Source: Pneumocystis sp. 'macacae'
Lineage: Eukaryota > Ascomycota > Pneumocystomycetes > Pneumocystales > Pneumocystaceae
Direction of reading: 5' to 3'
DNA: 64,000 nt
NCBI GenBank assembly: GCA_018127085.1
Contig: CM030728.1
Span: forward strand, 62,001 to 126,000
Numbering within the stretch: position 1 is the stretch's first letter; the number at the start of each line of letters is the position of its first letter. The position numbers and the translations under genes are program-made. Shown in pieces: positions 27,401 through 40,372 of this stretch. The notes under the pieces are model-generated. The model had not been told where the DNA came from. It made no database searches and worked only from the letters and a program-made list of their open reading frames with translations.

Positions 27401-28604
27401 ATATGGTTTTAAAAAAAAAGTATTTAATAAATTAAATGTACTTTTCTTTTCAAATTTGGATTTAAAGATATATTTTCAGGTGGAGATAAATCCCTGTTAT
27501 GGTCTCTTGGCTCAAATCTTTTATAAATGTTCTCATTCTGATTTAAATTATCAATATTTTTTAAATCCTGTTTTGTTTTTTCAGACATTCCCATTTGCTT
27601 TTTAGCCCATTCATTAAATCTATTCGCCCTTTCAGAACAAGATGTAGTATTGCTTAATGAAGAATCTTCAGTGGATTCATCCTTAGTTTCTTCAGAGTTA
27701 TTACTTGCATTACTTTCTTCACTTGATGAAAATGTTGATTGAAGATTATCAGATACTAATAAATTATCATCTAATGGAAACTCTTTTTCATTTTCATAAG
27801 AAAACACACTATCTTCATTTTTTGATGCATTTTTTAATTTCAAAAACTTCTTTTGTTTCTGAAGCTCTAAAAATTTTCTCCAGTTATGTTGATTTTTTTG
27901 TTTCCTTTTTTTTACAACAGAAAACGACACACATGCACCTTTAGTTCCATTTTTTATATCCAAAATAGGCTGAGTTATATTTTCCGGTACCTCTTGTTTT
28001 AAGTTACTTGATAAAGATTGAATGTAATGTTTTTTTTTAAAATTTTCTGAATCACTCTGCAAAGGACATTTCCTTTTTTTAGGGTTCTGAACAAAGCCCT
28101 CTTCTTTTGAATCATTTTTAAGTTTTCTTTTTTTCTCTCTTTTTATATTTCTTGAACTGTAATAAGATACACAAGTTTTATTATATAGACTATACGCGTC
28201 AACTTTACAAATTCTTATTTTTAAATATTCTAAACCTAAGCTTTCGTATAAGTTTTGCTTTTTCCTCTTTTTTAAATTTATTTTCCTGTACTTTTATTAA
28301 CAAAATTTTTATATTTAATATTTTTTACAATATATTTCTCAAGGCGTTTTTTTTTCTTATTTGACATCTTTTTTTCTGGAAGAGAAAGTTTTAACTGCTC
28401 GTGTATAAGCAACAGTCATTGTCTATACGGAATAAACTGCGTTCATACTTGTTCTTTTAACTTTTTTCCGCGTTTTTGCTCATCAGGTAAAATCATTTCT
28501 ACATTAACATCTAATAAATTGTCTTTAGTAGACGGACTTGGAGAAAATAAATTGTTTTCCTTATTCTCAGAAACCTCAGATGTATATTTATGTTTCTTCT
28601 TCAT
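24406..28604 (-). CDS. ECM16: DEAH-box RNA helicase Ecm16/Dhr1 (DHX37)
   Basis: Dhr1/DHX37 is a nucleolar helicase that releases U3 snoRNA during 18S pre-rRNA maturation. The start at 28604 (MKKKHKYTSEV) leads into NVEMILPDEQKRG and a lysine-rich KKKRLEKYI block typical of Dhr1. A long acidic, Ser-rich linker follows (27.4-28.06 kb). The helicase core has CGETGSGKTTQIPQFL (Walker A), IIIDEAHERTINTDI (DEAH), KRLPPGG then VFLTGKDEIK, VATNVAETSLTIP and QRSGRAGRTGPGHCYRLY. The HA2/OB region follows (TVDDLFIRKNE), and the protein ends RTVGSRWETVDD. At least eight introns occur. The conserved Dhr1 C-terminal YLLYH-type and WVIPRL segments support orthology over other DEAH helicases. Confidence 0.92.
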
Positions 28605-28876
28605 CTTTTTATTGTCAAATGATCATATATAAAGCTTTAAGATCAATGTAATGTTTCGAGATGATATTATATTTATTAAAAAATAAAAAAATAACCATAT
28701 TTTTTATTTACAAAGAATAATATCCTGAACAAGAACCATATGTATATATATGTCTTTATGCTAATAAGTTTCGTAAAATAAAAAATTATTTAATGTAAAA
28801 AGAATAACTAGTAAAATCCATCGGAAAAGATAGGCGCTATACATGTCCATACTGCAATTCTAATTAATTTTAAACT

Positions 28877-30752
28877 TTAAAGACACCATAACATACTATA
28901 TAATAGATGGCATATCCAGGAACTAAGAATTTTCATCCTAAAAAATTAAATATTTTTTTACAATATAATAATATATACCACACAACAGAATAACTATGTC
29001 CAATAGCAATAAACGATTCATTGTCTCCATGTCTACCTCCATATGTTTTCAAAGTACCCCTAGCAATTTTAAATAAAAGTATAAATTTCAAAAAAATACC
29101 AGCCAGTTAATAAACATGTCGTATAACATGTTGCCTTAAAAATTTTAGTTTATAATATGTAAACGAGAAGAGTTACAAGGAAAAATATTAAATGAAAAAC
29201 CTATGAATATTAATATAGTACAGTATAAATAATAACATACAGAATAATTATACTGAATATCATCTTGTTTATTATCATTATTATATATATCAAGTGAATC
29301 ATCATCTGAACTATCAAGTGCCGATGCAGGAAGAGAACTAAATTATAATTACCAAAATTTTCATTATAAAGATTAAAAGTACCCTGTTTCAATTGATGCT
29401 TTTAAGATTTCCCGTCTCATTTTTGCTTTGCATATAGGATTAGAAGCAACAGAATTATGATCATAATTGCATTCCTCTAATTGCCCATAATATAAATTAT
29501 CTTGTTTTGAATAAAGAAAATTTGCTTGAACAGCTGCTCGTGATGTATTATAAGCAATTGCTAAAAAAGTGAATATAGCATCAAGGACTGTATTAATAGT
29601 TTTCGTGCCAGAAGGATAAGCTAAAGGATTACAATGAGAACCTGAAGAATCGCCTGGTTCATTTGAAAGTGCAGATATAGTAAGATACGTTGTATATAAG
29701 CATACCATTGCAGATTGCGCAAGCCCGGAGCGTGGATTATAATCTTGAACTGTAGGATGAATAGATATGACAGTAATTACGAACAAAAAAATAATATCAA
29801 TAAAAATAATAAGTTGATTTAGTGAACATCCAGGTTTTGCAAAAAATAAATACCTGTAAAAATAAATATATATCTGAAACACCTCTATTATTTACATAGC
29901 GAGTATAAGAAGAGCAGTACCAAAATACATTAAAAAAGTAGATCCAATGAGGTTTATTTTCCAGAAATTCCGCTGTGTCTCTTCATATTTTTGACAGCAA
30001 ATTTCTGCCCATGAATAAGCAAAATCAATTAATAAAAACAGTCCAAAAAGAATAAAAATAATCGATCCTATAAGGGATACATAATTTCCCCATATAACAA
30101 AGAATGTATCATTTATAAAAAACGTTGTCATTACAATCAATGCCCATATGATAATTTTAAAACTCCAATACCTAGTATTTTTAATCTTTTTCAATAAGAA
30201 ACAGTACGCAAATACCCATTCTGCAACGACGATGCCTTCTTTTTCGTTGAACATACTCCCATCAATAAAAATGCCATAAGAAGATGAAAAAGACCAAGTG
30301 AAAAATTAATACGGCGAACCTTAAAAATCATAAGAAAATTCTGCTCATGAAACACTGAAACACCACACTGCCAAAACTCCATAACATTTTCCCTCTGGGC
30401 ATGGTGTGCGCATATTAATTGGCGTTAAACTCTCCAGTTTCCGTATCGCCCAGCTCGTACGCATTAACCATGAAAACTTGTTATTTTATTAGCTCTTTGT
30501 GATGCTAAATCACATAAGGTTACAAGAGAATTAAGAAGGAATAGAAACGCGTATAAAATACGTGCTAGAAATCTATTACGTCATTGTCATTATTATATAA
30601 CTATGCAACATTATAACTGGCCTTGATGGATGCGCTGTAAAAAACTTATAAACTGTTACACACATTATCTTACTGCAACATGTCAAAAGCCATCCGCTGC
30701 TCATAAAAATGCCTGAAACAAGTGCCAACAAAACAAATAAAATTGCCCACAT
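28877..30752 (-). CDS. TMS1: SERINC / TMS1 multi-pass membrane protein
   Basis: The protein belongs to the serine incorporator (TDE1/TMS) family. The signature exons are clear: RINFSLGLFHLLMAFLLMG, WGNYVSLIGSIIFILFGL, DFAYSWAEIC, GCSLNQLIIFIDIIF, SIHPTVQDYNPRSGLAQSA and AIFTFLAIAYNTSRAAVQ. A cysteine motif (TPCPEGKCYGVLA) precedes RINF, as in the family. The C-terminus is MKILSSWICHLLYSM. I placed the start at 30752 (MWAILFVLLALVSG), but the joining of the first two small exons is not fully resolved. About ten hydrophobic segments are expected. Fungal Tms1 is an ER/vacuole membrane protein of uncertain transport activity. Confidence 0.9.
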
Positions 30753-31235
30753 CTCAGATATTAAACGTTACAAGAAATAAAAAAGACAAATAAAACTGTA
30801 AAAACACGAGACACAAGGAAGAATCGAACAAAAGGCTCACCAATACCGCAGGATTAACCGTCCTTTTTACTCTTGTTTAATCAGGTAAATCCTTAATCTG
30901 TACATATACGTTGGATTGAGAGAAGAAAAAACGATAACAATTTTCTGTATACAAAAAATAACTATTATTTATATATATTGATAGATAAAAAACTGAATAT
31001 AGATCAGAATATAAAGTGAGTCAGATCATATCAAATGTATTGAAAACATGAATTGACAAAATAGATCCCATTGTCCAATCAAGATAACCATATAATGTCG
31101 AATTGAGAAAAAAGAAATGACAAGCACTTCGAATGGAAGAAATCGGATCAAACGTTGTGTACAAAAATATGCCGACATAAAGTGTAATACGTGTATTCAT
31201 CAATACAAAGTTTTCGCATGATAGACATGACGACG
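30753..31235. other. Intergenic region between TMS1 and GATA-factor gene
   Basis: This gap of about 480 bp separates two minus-strand genes. It contains a minus-strand frame of 59 codons (about 31021-31200, MNTRITLYVGIFLY and so on) with hydrophobic stretches but no family resemblance that I recognise. I do not call it a gene. Composition begins to rise in G+C here, at the left edge of island A. Confidence 0.45.
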
Positions 31236-32153
31236 TTAAACACTGCTAAGTATAGGTTTCTCTATTTTGACATTTTTTGACTCATTCTTAATCGGCAGTG
31301 CTTCCATAAGAAATGAGCCCGTCTCTTCCAACAACTCAGAGACACAAATCTTTTTGCGTTTACGATGCTCCTCTTCCGACTCTTGATGGATATCGCGTAA
31401 ACGCATATGCAAATACGCTTCTCGTTTTTCAAGATCCGCTTCTCGCTGTCGGAGCTGACGATCGAGATCACTCAAATTCGCATCTTGTTGTCGTATCTGT
31501 GCCTCGTTCATCTCTAGCTCTGAAACTCTTAAGCGAAATAAATCGTTCACCAACTCTAACTCAGAGACCCGTGTCCGCAATGCAGCATTCGCTTGTAAAA
31601 GGCTGTCAATGGTTGGAACTTCTGCAACGGACGACGTTGCAAGTCCATGAAAATGACCACAAAGCGCATCATTTGTTTGCATCCCGTATCCCATCATTGA
31701 AAAATGGTATCGAGGCTCCTCATGATCAACAAGAGTTACTGAAGATCCGGTCGAGGCGCAAGACGTCGCTGAATTCACAGAGCCAGACGAACTACATGAA
31801 TCAGAAGAACCGGAGGATCTGGAAGAGCCAGAAGACCGAGAAGACCCAATCGATTCGACTGATCCAGCTGACCCCACTGACCCTGCCGGGTCTACCGGAG
31901 AGGAGGGAGGACTAGAAGGATTGGCTCGAGTAACACGTGATTCAGAAGCATCCAATATCCTGGACTTGTGTACAGTATGCTTAACACGGTTCCTGCTTTT
32001 GATAACATCCGTCTTGAGCGACGTAGGTCGTGAACAGCCGTGAAGCTTGAGAAACAACCCACAAGCATTGCACAGCGTTGCCCCTGATTCGTCCCGACGC
32101 CATAATGGTGTAATCGATGTCGAACAATTCTGGCAAACCGGTGTTCCTGCCAT
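31236..32153 (-). CDS. GATA-type zinc finger factor with C-terminal coiled coil (AreB/Dal80-like)
   Basis: A single GATA zinc finger of the C-X2-C-X17-C-X2-C type starts right after the ATG at 32151-32153 ([19 protein letters not shown], then [13 protein letters not shown]). It is followed by the basic tail [15 protein letters not shown] typical of AreB, Dal80 and Gzf3. Then comes a Ser/Gly tract with repeated GSSRSS, and a C-terminal heptad-rich coiled coil ([38 protein letters not shown]) that would mediate dimers. Single-finger-plus-zipper GATA proteins are nitrogen-responsive repressors in other fungi; here that role is inference. The open frame continues about 30 bases upstream without an ATG, so a 5' exon may exist near 32.2-32.4 kb. 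Confidence 0.85.
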   Translation of the reverse strand: MAGTPVCQNCSTSITPLWRRDESGATLCNACGLFLKLHGCSRPTSLKTDVIKSRNRVKHTVHKSRILDASESRVTRANPSSPPSSPVDPAGSVGSAGSVESIGSSRSSGSSRSSGSSDSCSSSGSVNSATSCASTGSSVTLVDHEEPRYHFSMMGYGMQTNDALCGHFHGLATSSVAEVPTIDSLLQANAALRTRVSELELVNDLFRLRVSELEMNEAQIRQQDANLSDLDRQLRQREADLEKREAYLHMRLRDIHQESEEEHRKRKKICVSELLEETGSFLMEALPIKNESKNVKIEKPILSSV

Positions 32154-34207
32154 TGGAAGCGTCACACTTGCACTTCGCGACAAAAACCGCCCCCCAAATC
32201 TATGAACAAGAAGTCAGCCATACTCCAGAGTGCTGAACAAGCGAGAATGGGCAAAAAGAGCAAATATTCAAAATCACTGAACATGCATCGAACAATGAAA
32301 CATCCCACAACATCCTGTCCATGCCTGCAGCCGAATGACTGTATATATCTTCAGAATAGCGACTGCCCTGCACGTTCACACTGAGCTCTACTGTATTGTA
32401 TCTCATGTCTGAAGCAACACCAAACCATTCTGCTGCCCACTTTTTCAGTAAAATGCTTCACTGAGCTAAGCCACTGAACCCATAAAGCACTGGTCAGCTG
32501 CACTGATGCTTGGTTTACTGCCTCACTGCATCAAAATTGCATCTTTGGTATTTCAACAGCATTGCCTTCCTAAACATCAGCCATGCGTCCACCTAGTCCT
32601 CTTCCTCCCGAATCTATCCAGTGTTATCTCTCCTGGAAAAATGCTGGATTGTCTTAGACAACGGCAACTTATTTTGCTCAAATGCTATCCCACAGCCCTT
32701 TTACCCAAGCCTCGCCCCAACCCCCACTCAAGACCTCATCTAACTCACCCAGAAACCCGATGATCAGAAATATCGGCCGAACGTGTCTTGACTGGATGAA
32801 ACGTGCTGCGTCGAGAGGTTGTTGGTGCAATACTGGGCACAGCCCCTGCTGCCCCCGCTGCACTGACTCCCTTACTCGCCGCCAAGACTGCTGATCTAAC
32901 TAATTCTTTCGTAATCCTCGTTTAACTCTGCCTTTCTGCCTACTTTTTATTTTCGGCGTTGAAAACCTGTGTCGCCGCTGCCCCAATAGTATGAGAAGCA
33001 CTCAATATCCAGTAGTGTGTCCCATTGATAAGCGATAAGAACCCCAATACAATTCTGCTTCTCCTTGATTCACAAGCCCCTTCTGCCTCATTCTTTCCTC
33101 GACTTTTCTCTTTCTTCCCTTAATCTTTTCTGATCTATCTTCTAATCCCCTCTTTTCTACATATGTTTTCCTTTTATTCTACTGCACATAGACCTCCTCC
33201 GCCCCAAACTTCTGATCTTTATCTTTATTTCAGCTTAGGTCAGGGCGCTCTTTATAAGGTTTGGGGGCTAGGGTTTCTCTTTCCAGGGTGGGGCTTGTTC
33301 ATGTCTGAGTTTAAGGTTAACCCCTGTTTTCGATTGCCCTTTTTGGTATAGATCGACAAATCGGGATATTCTATGTCTTTTGGACCTTGCTACTAGTAGC
33401 ACGTCTTGCCACCTCTGTCTGTTGGATGCTTTAGCCAATAGTGGCCAAGCGCCTGAAGCACTGACTGAGCCTGTGCACCACTATCTCTGAATCCAGTCTC
33501 TGTAGCATTAGCGATGACAGCCAAGCCAAGCAGGGCACTGGCAGTGTTCGCGCTTGCCCGTCTTGTAGCAATGTCTAGCTCTGCGCTCTCCTTAGACCAG
33601 ACTAGTTATAGGGTTCTCTGGTTTAATTTGACCTGCCTGGTATCAACATTAGGGTTGCATTGAAAGAAGGGTAGGGTTAGGGTCAGATATGGGATTCTCA
33701 GTCCGTGCACAGGCAAGTGGAACATTGGGGGACGCCGATAGCTTGCCCCAATGCATTGGAGGTGGTTGGAAAGGGACAAGTCAGATAGACAGAACATCAG
33801 GGCAGAAACGTGTAGAAAGTAGGGGAGAGATGTTTGCTTTGTGTTTGCCTGTGTGATGTTTGCTGTGTCTTTGTATTTTCTGTATTTATTTTGCCAGGCA
33901 ACTATTCAACTGAGGTTTTTCGGACACACATGTGTTCCTAACTCACCGTGTTGTAGTCTGAAACGAGATGAATGTATATTCACTTATAGCGTGTTATGGA
34001 GATTCATGTGTGCACAATGCATAATATAGAGGCATTGAGTGGGCAAAGCAGTATCCCTGTTTGACAGCAGCTGGGCAGCAATTCCCAGATAATATGACAC
34101 CAAAAGTGTTGAAACAGACATATTGATATATTATAATAATGCAGTGTATGTTGTATATTATGTTACACATTATGTTATATGGTATACAACATAGTATCGG
34201 TGCAGTG
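32154..34207. other. 2 kb GC-elevated region without recognisable gene
   Basis: This lies between the GATA factor (start about 32153) and the MED21 stop (34208). G+C is clearly higher than in the genome background, yet no frame shows family motifs. It may include 5' exons, leader and promoter of the GATA gene; regulatory-gene leaders are often long. It contains GGGTTAGGG-type runs at about 33668-33684 and a related GGGGCTAGGGTTT at about 33262. A non-coding transcript or very diverged small exons cannot be excluded. Confidence 0.5.
33668..33684 (+). repeat. Telomere-like GGGTTAGGG run, island A
   Basis: The plus strand reads GGGTAGGGTTAGGGTC, which contains one perfect TTAGGG unit flanked by degenerate copies. 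TTAGGG is the telomere unit of Pneumocystis and most filamentous fungi. Such short internal copies may be binding sites for telobox proteins of the Tbf1 type, or relics of repair. Confidence 0.6.
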
Positions 34208-35182
34208 TTAGAGTTGTGCATCGTCGATCGGTGTATTTAGGTGGACGTTAGCGAGGCTGTTGAGCTTATCGATGCTTATCGATGGGCAAACTGGATGAAA
34301 TATCTCGTTGCGTCGAGACGAGAAACACATAATAAGATGGTCTAGCTGCTTCTGCAACTGCTCCTTTTCAGCACAGAGGACACGCTTCTGTGCAAGCAGC
34401 CTCTCGAGCTCTGCTTGGAGCTCTGCGAGCCGCTGCAGCTGCTGAGCTTCTGTCTCAAAGACCCCGGGCAATGCATCAATCATTGCCTCTACATGCTTCG
34501 TTTTCTCAATGAGCTGTTTCGATAAAGCGTGTTGTGTTTCTACAAGATGAATACAGCAGCATAGCGTGTATAATATACCTGTAAATTGGGCAGCAGTGTC
34601 TGAATGGACTGCAACACATAAGCAGTGCAGTGTGCATTGAAGACATACCACATGGATCAGATGCTTTGGTTTGTGTCTCATTGAGTGGGACAAAGTCGTG
34701 TGCCGTATTGAGGTACTCGAAAGTAGTATGAAATTGGCGTGCAAGCTGGCTTTGTTAGAGCAGAAGACAAATATGGCGGGAAGCCAAGGAATATGTGCCC
34801 AAACACCGGTATATGCGCTGAGTTCCTTTATATATGTGCCATAAATGCAGGGTTTCTAGCAAATACAATCTTTATATAAACACAGTCACTGATACACTGG
34901 GCAGCATATGTCAACCACTAATGCAGTCAGTGGAGTATGTGCCAAGGAGTGCATATATCAGCATATAAGCGCCTTTAGAAGGTGTTTGAGGCAAAATATG
35001 CAGTTTAGCGCCTGCTGTAATTAATCTGAATATGCAGCAGCATAAAAGACTCCCAAAGCAGACAGAATGATGGAATATATGCGTATTGTATGCGTGTTGT
35101 ATGCGTGCTCTCTATTTGTGTAAGAGGATTTGATTACCTCGTCAATAGCGTCCTGAAGTTGGGTACAAGGACACACAGTCAT
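34208..35182 (-). CDS. MED21: Mediator complex subunit Med21 (Srb7)
   Basis: Med21 is a coiled-coil subunit of the Mediator middle module that pairs with Med7 and bridges activators to RNA polymerase II. Exon 1 (35138-35182) gives [15 protein letters not shown]. An unusually long intron of 392 nt (34746-35137) leads to [18 protein letters not shown] and ASDPC. After a 40-nt intron comes [10 protein letters not shown], and a last intron leads to [17 protein letters not shown]. The family core [20 protein letters not shown] follows, then a long coiled coil and the C-terminal DDAQL that mirrors the usual ADSQL. The start codon lies 40 bp from the IRC3 start on the other strand. Long intron and base composition reflect its location in island A. 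Confidence 0.85.
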
Positions 35183-35222
35183 GTACGGTAGACCAGGAGA
35201 GACGCAGTGTCGTAAAAGACAA
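35183..35222. promoter_or_regulatory. Very short divergent gap, MED21 / IRC3
   Basis: The chosen starts of MED21 (35182, minus) and IRC3 (35223, plus) are 40 bp apart, and an earlier IRC3 ATG at 35181 would even overlap the MED21 start codon. Transcription must therefore start inside the opposite gene, or the true IRC3 start is the later ATG at 35338. The element is inferred from geometry. Confidence 0.35.
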
Positions 35223-37473
35223 ATGAAAAGCGTTAGAGGCCGGAGAACGCGGGTTTTGACAGTGTTTCAGAAATTGAGTGTGTTTTCAGGGTTGCCAAGG
35301 ACTGAGCTATGGATAGTAAAGGTGTCGTGGAGTGCTATGCAGTGGCGCCCGTGGATGCGGTGGGTGCACCTCCGGCCGTACCAAGAAGAATGTATACAGG
35401 CGTGTTTGAAGGGTATTCGTGAAGGAAAACGACGGCTAGGGGTTTCTTTGGCAACGGGAAGTGGGAAAACAGTCAGATTTGCTTTTTTCCGCCTTTAAAA
35501 TGATAATTGATAGAAAAATAGCTTATTTTTTCGACATTGATTCAAAGGATTGAGCCAATTGAGCCGAATGCAACACAGACGTTGATTCTTACGCATAGGC
35601 GAGAGCTAGTTGATCAGGCATACCGACAATGCAGTCAGTTATACCCGGAAAAGGTTTTTGCGTGAGTGAAGTATTTTATGAAAAATTGATAAGAAGACAG
35701 ACGATTGAAGTGGAGATGGGTAAAGCAAGTGCTTCTGGACTTGCAGATATTACAATTGCATCAGTTCCTACGATGGTTTCCCATGAACGGATGCAGAAAT
35801 TTGATCCAGCACGGTTTAAATTGATATTAATTGATGAAGTGCATCATGCAGTAACACCTAGTTATATGCGTATTCTTAAACACTTTTCCGCTATGAGTTC
35901 TGAATCTAAAATTATTGTTATTGGTCTTTCTGCAACAATTTTTCGCTTGGACGGTCTTAAGCTTGGTGTAGCTATTGATCATATCGCATATCACCAGTAA
36001 GAAATATACAGGGTCATTATTGTTTTGAATATTAATAGAAATCTGATTGATTTAATCAATGAAAAATGGTAATATTTTTTTCATTTTTATCGACAAAGTT
36101 TATTTTTTAGGCTTTCTAATATTTTTTTTACTACTATATGTTCTGGTATTGATTTGTCTAAAGTTAAAAATGATAAATTCGGTGATTTCGAAAAGAAGTC
36201 TTTGTCTAATATAATTAATACACGTCCTACGAACGACATTTGTGTTCGTACATGGATAAAAAAGGCTTGTATGTTTTTGTCATTTTTTAAAAGATTATTA
36301 ATCTATTAGCAACTCGAAAATCGACTTTAGTATTTTGCGTTTCTATTACACATTGTTTGGACATGGCAAATACCTTTCGTTCCTATGGTATAGATGCCAG
36401 AATTGTTACGTCGAAAACTTCGAAATCAGAAAGACTTAAGTTGCTTGAGGATTTTCAAAAACAAAAATATCCTGTGCTTATCAACTGTGGTAAATCTATG
36501 CATATAAAAATAGGATGACTATTTACCATGATTCTAGGAATTTTAACTGAAGGTTTATAGCAAAATACTAATTCAAGGATTAAATTTATTTAATTCAGGA
36601 ACGGATATTCCAAATATTGATTGTGTACTTTTGGCTCGCCCAACAAAATCCCATAATCTTTTTCTACAGATGATTGGGAGAGGAATGCGATTATTTCCTG
36701 GGAAAACTGATTGTCACGTAATTGATATGGTTGGAAATGTCTCACATGGAATATTGACTGTACCAACACTATTCGGTCTTGATCCTAAAGAAATTTCGAA
36801 TGAAACAATTCTTAGCGAATTAAAACATATTTCTGAAAATGAAAAAAAAACAAAAAGTTTTAAACATAATGATTTTGAAAAACCACCCGTTTTACCAATA
36901 CAATCCACATCATCAAATATTGAATATACTGAATGGGATTTTACACATGATTCTATAAAAGATTTTCAATTAATAACAAATGTTCGAAAACTCAGTAAAT
37001 TACCTTGGGTTCATATTAAAGATAATAAGTACATTTTATCGATACCTATTTTTGGTTTTATTAAAATAGATAAAGATGACAAAACAAGTGAGTATTTTGC
37101 AAATTTAATTTATAAACTAAGCTTTTCAGATGCATATTATGCATCTGAAACTATTAGAATTCGCTCTTCATCGGCAAAGTCTCATACTCATAAAAAATCG
37201 CGTGTAATTTTACCACATGTTACTTCTCTTAAACATGCTATATTTGCTGTAGACACATATGTAATGAAAAAGTATCCCCGAAAAATAATATTTAAAAATG
37301 CAACTTGGAGAAAATCACCTGCTACAAGTACACAGATTGCACTTATAAATAAAATAAATCCATCAATAAACCGGAACATTAATAATATGACTAAGGGTTT
37401 AGCATGGGACTTGATAACAAAATTAACACATGGTGCAAAGACATTCTCAAAACAGACTAAATCAGCTAATTAG
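35223..37473 (+). CDS. IRC3: Mitochondrial SF2 helicase Irc3
   Basis: Irc3 is a branch-migration helicase that maintains mitochondrial DNA. Exon 1 carries an arginine-rich leader suited to mitochondrial import, then [16 protein letters not shown] and Walker A LATGSGKT. Further exons give [25 protein letters not shown] (motif II), [13 protein letters not shown] (motif III), [19 protein letters not shown], and the motif V-VI region [33 protein letters not shown] and [12 protein letters not shown]. At least six introns occur. Possible starts are 35181, 35223 and 35338. Exon 1 is GC-rich whereas all later exons are AT-rich, so the right edge of island A falls within this gene at about 35.5 kb. 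Confidence 0.88.
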
Positions 37474-37786
37474 ATTTGCTGATATACGTTCATATATCAT
37501 AGTTACATGGGCATATACATATTTTCGTATGTAAATACGAATTCTTTGATATAAATTTATGTACATTAACCAATATATCCCTGTTGATGTACTATCTATA
37601 TATCTTAAGAATATTGAAATAATGTAAAAATATATTAATATTTTCTTTTCTTTCATAAAAACATAATACGTTAACAATTAATAGAAATTGTAAAATATGT
37701 TTAATTTTTTAAATTTCATCGTAATATAACTTTTATAGTATATTCTTTTGAACGAAGTATCAAGACCAAAAATATTTGAGAAAAAA

Positions 37787-39083
<1,297 letters not shown>

Positions 39084-39135
39084 GAATATAAATAAGTCGA
39101 AATTTCAAATTACCATTGTATTATGTTTATGAAAA

Positions 39136-39874
39136 TTATATTGTTCGTTTTACTTCAAAAAATCTTTTAAGAAAATATATTTGAAAAAATATGAGGCCGA
39201 TGAGAACAAAGATCTGAAAGATATTCCAATTTTGAACACGTAGATTAGTATTTTCTGCTATATTTCTATGTGCTTTTTCTCGCGCCTTAATATATTCTTG
39301 TTCATCTCTTACATCTCTTAAAATTTCGCTGAGAAAAGATATTTCGCTATTAAAATCAATGACATTTTTCACACCGCGTCTGTGTTTAGTATGATGGACG
39401 TTGAAAAATAGCTCAATATTTGAACCAGAGATATCCTAAAAATTATTAAAAACATAATTTTTTATTAGAGAAGAAACATTTGTAAAGCAATATTTATATT
39501 TCCCATTCATATTCGCATTTAAGGAATACTCATGAAAGTTTGAATGTCGAATATTTACAATTGTTTTGTCATCTGGGTTTAAAATCTATTATTTAATCCA
39601 TTTTTTGTTAAAAAGAATAGAAAAAAATACATGAAAATTAATATATAGATTTTCATCAATACCATTATTTCCCCCTGCTTGATAACTGATAACTATTTGG
39701 TCTTCTTTTTCCAAATTTTCAAAAAAACATTCTAAAATAGTTAATAAGTTTATATAGCGTTTTAAAAATTATTCAACCATCAACACCGTCTTTCAATATA
39801 ACGCTATATTGAAAAGAAAGAGGTAATAGAAATGAAATAAGAAGAAGTATTGTTTTTATTCGAAAAAAATTCAT
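39136..39874 (-). CDS. EMP24: p24 cargo receptor Emp24 (p24 beta)
   Basis: p24 proteins are type I membrane proteins of COPII and COPI vesicles that help package GPI-anchored cargo. The start at 39874 gives MNFFRIKTILLLISFLLPLS, a signal peptide. A GOLD domain follows with the ECFFE motif and DQIVISYQAGG. The last exon holds the coiled-coil region (DVRDEQEYIKAREKAHRNIAENTN) and a single membrane helix, then the cytosolic tail FFEVKRTI. The LKRFFEV tail matches the beta subclass (Emp24/TMED2) better than Erv25 or Erp proteins. At least three introns are present. Its start lies 498 bp from the FRS2 start on the other strand. Confidence 0.87.
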
Positions 39875-40372
39875 TCTTAATCTTTTGAAAATTCGTCTGT
39901 ACGAAAGAATGTTCTTGAAAAAAGATATCATAAGGATATATGATAAATAATAAGAAAATCATCTTAATGGTAAATTATATTAATAAAAACGTAATTTATT
40001 CCTTATTCCAGAAGTAGTTTTTATTTTTACATTTTATTAACTTTAATTATTTAGATACATATATAGATAATAATTTTGTTTTGAAATAAAACAATATATT
40101 TTTATGAAAAAATTCTTAAATCTTTTTTATTTATATTTTTTAATTTATCTTTTATTTATTTGAATCTTTATAATCTTTATTTTTAACGACATTCTATAAT
40201 TTATAAAATTATTCAAACTTTATTGTTTTCTGTATTTTTAATTGAATATCATTAAAACATCTTCATACTTTGGTTTAAAATGATAATTTTGTCTATTTTA
40301 TTTCGATTTTAATTTTGAAATAGTAAAAAACAATATTTTTTAAGAAATTAAGTATAGTTTTTTTTCATGTAA

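Noticed and set aside
30790..30880. A possible minus-strand tRNA, suggested by a GAATCGAAC string
   Set aside because: The flanking bases do not form a five-pair T stem, and no acceptor or anticodon arm can be drawn.
31021..31200. A 59-codon hydrophobic frame between TMS1 and the GATA gene
   Set aside because: There is no recognisable family, and its length is within chance expectation.
31313..31915. A 200-codon plus-strand frame
   Set aside because: It is antisense to the GATA factor coiled coil and Ser tract, with no motifs of its own.
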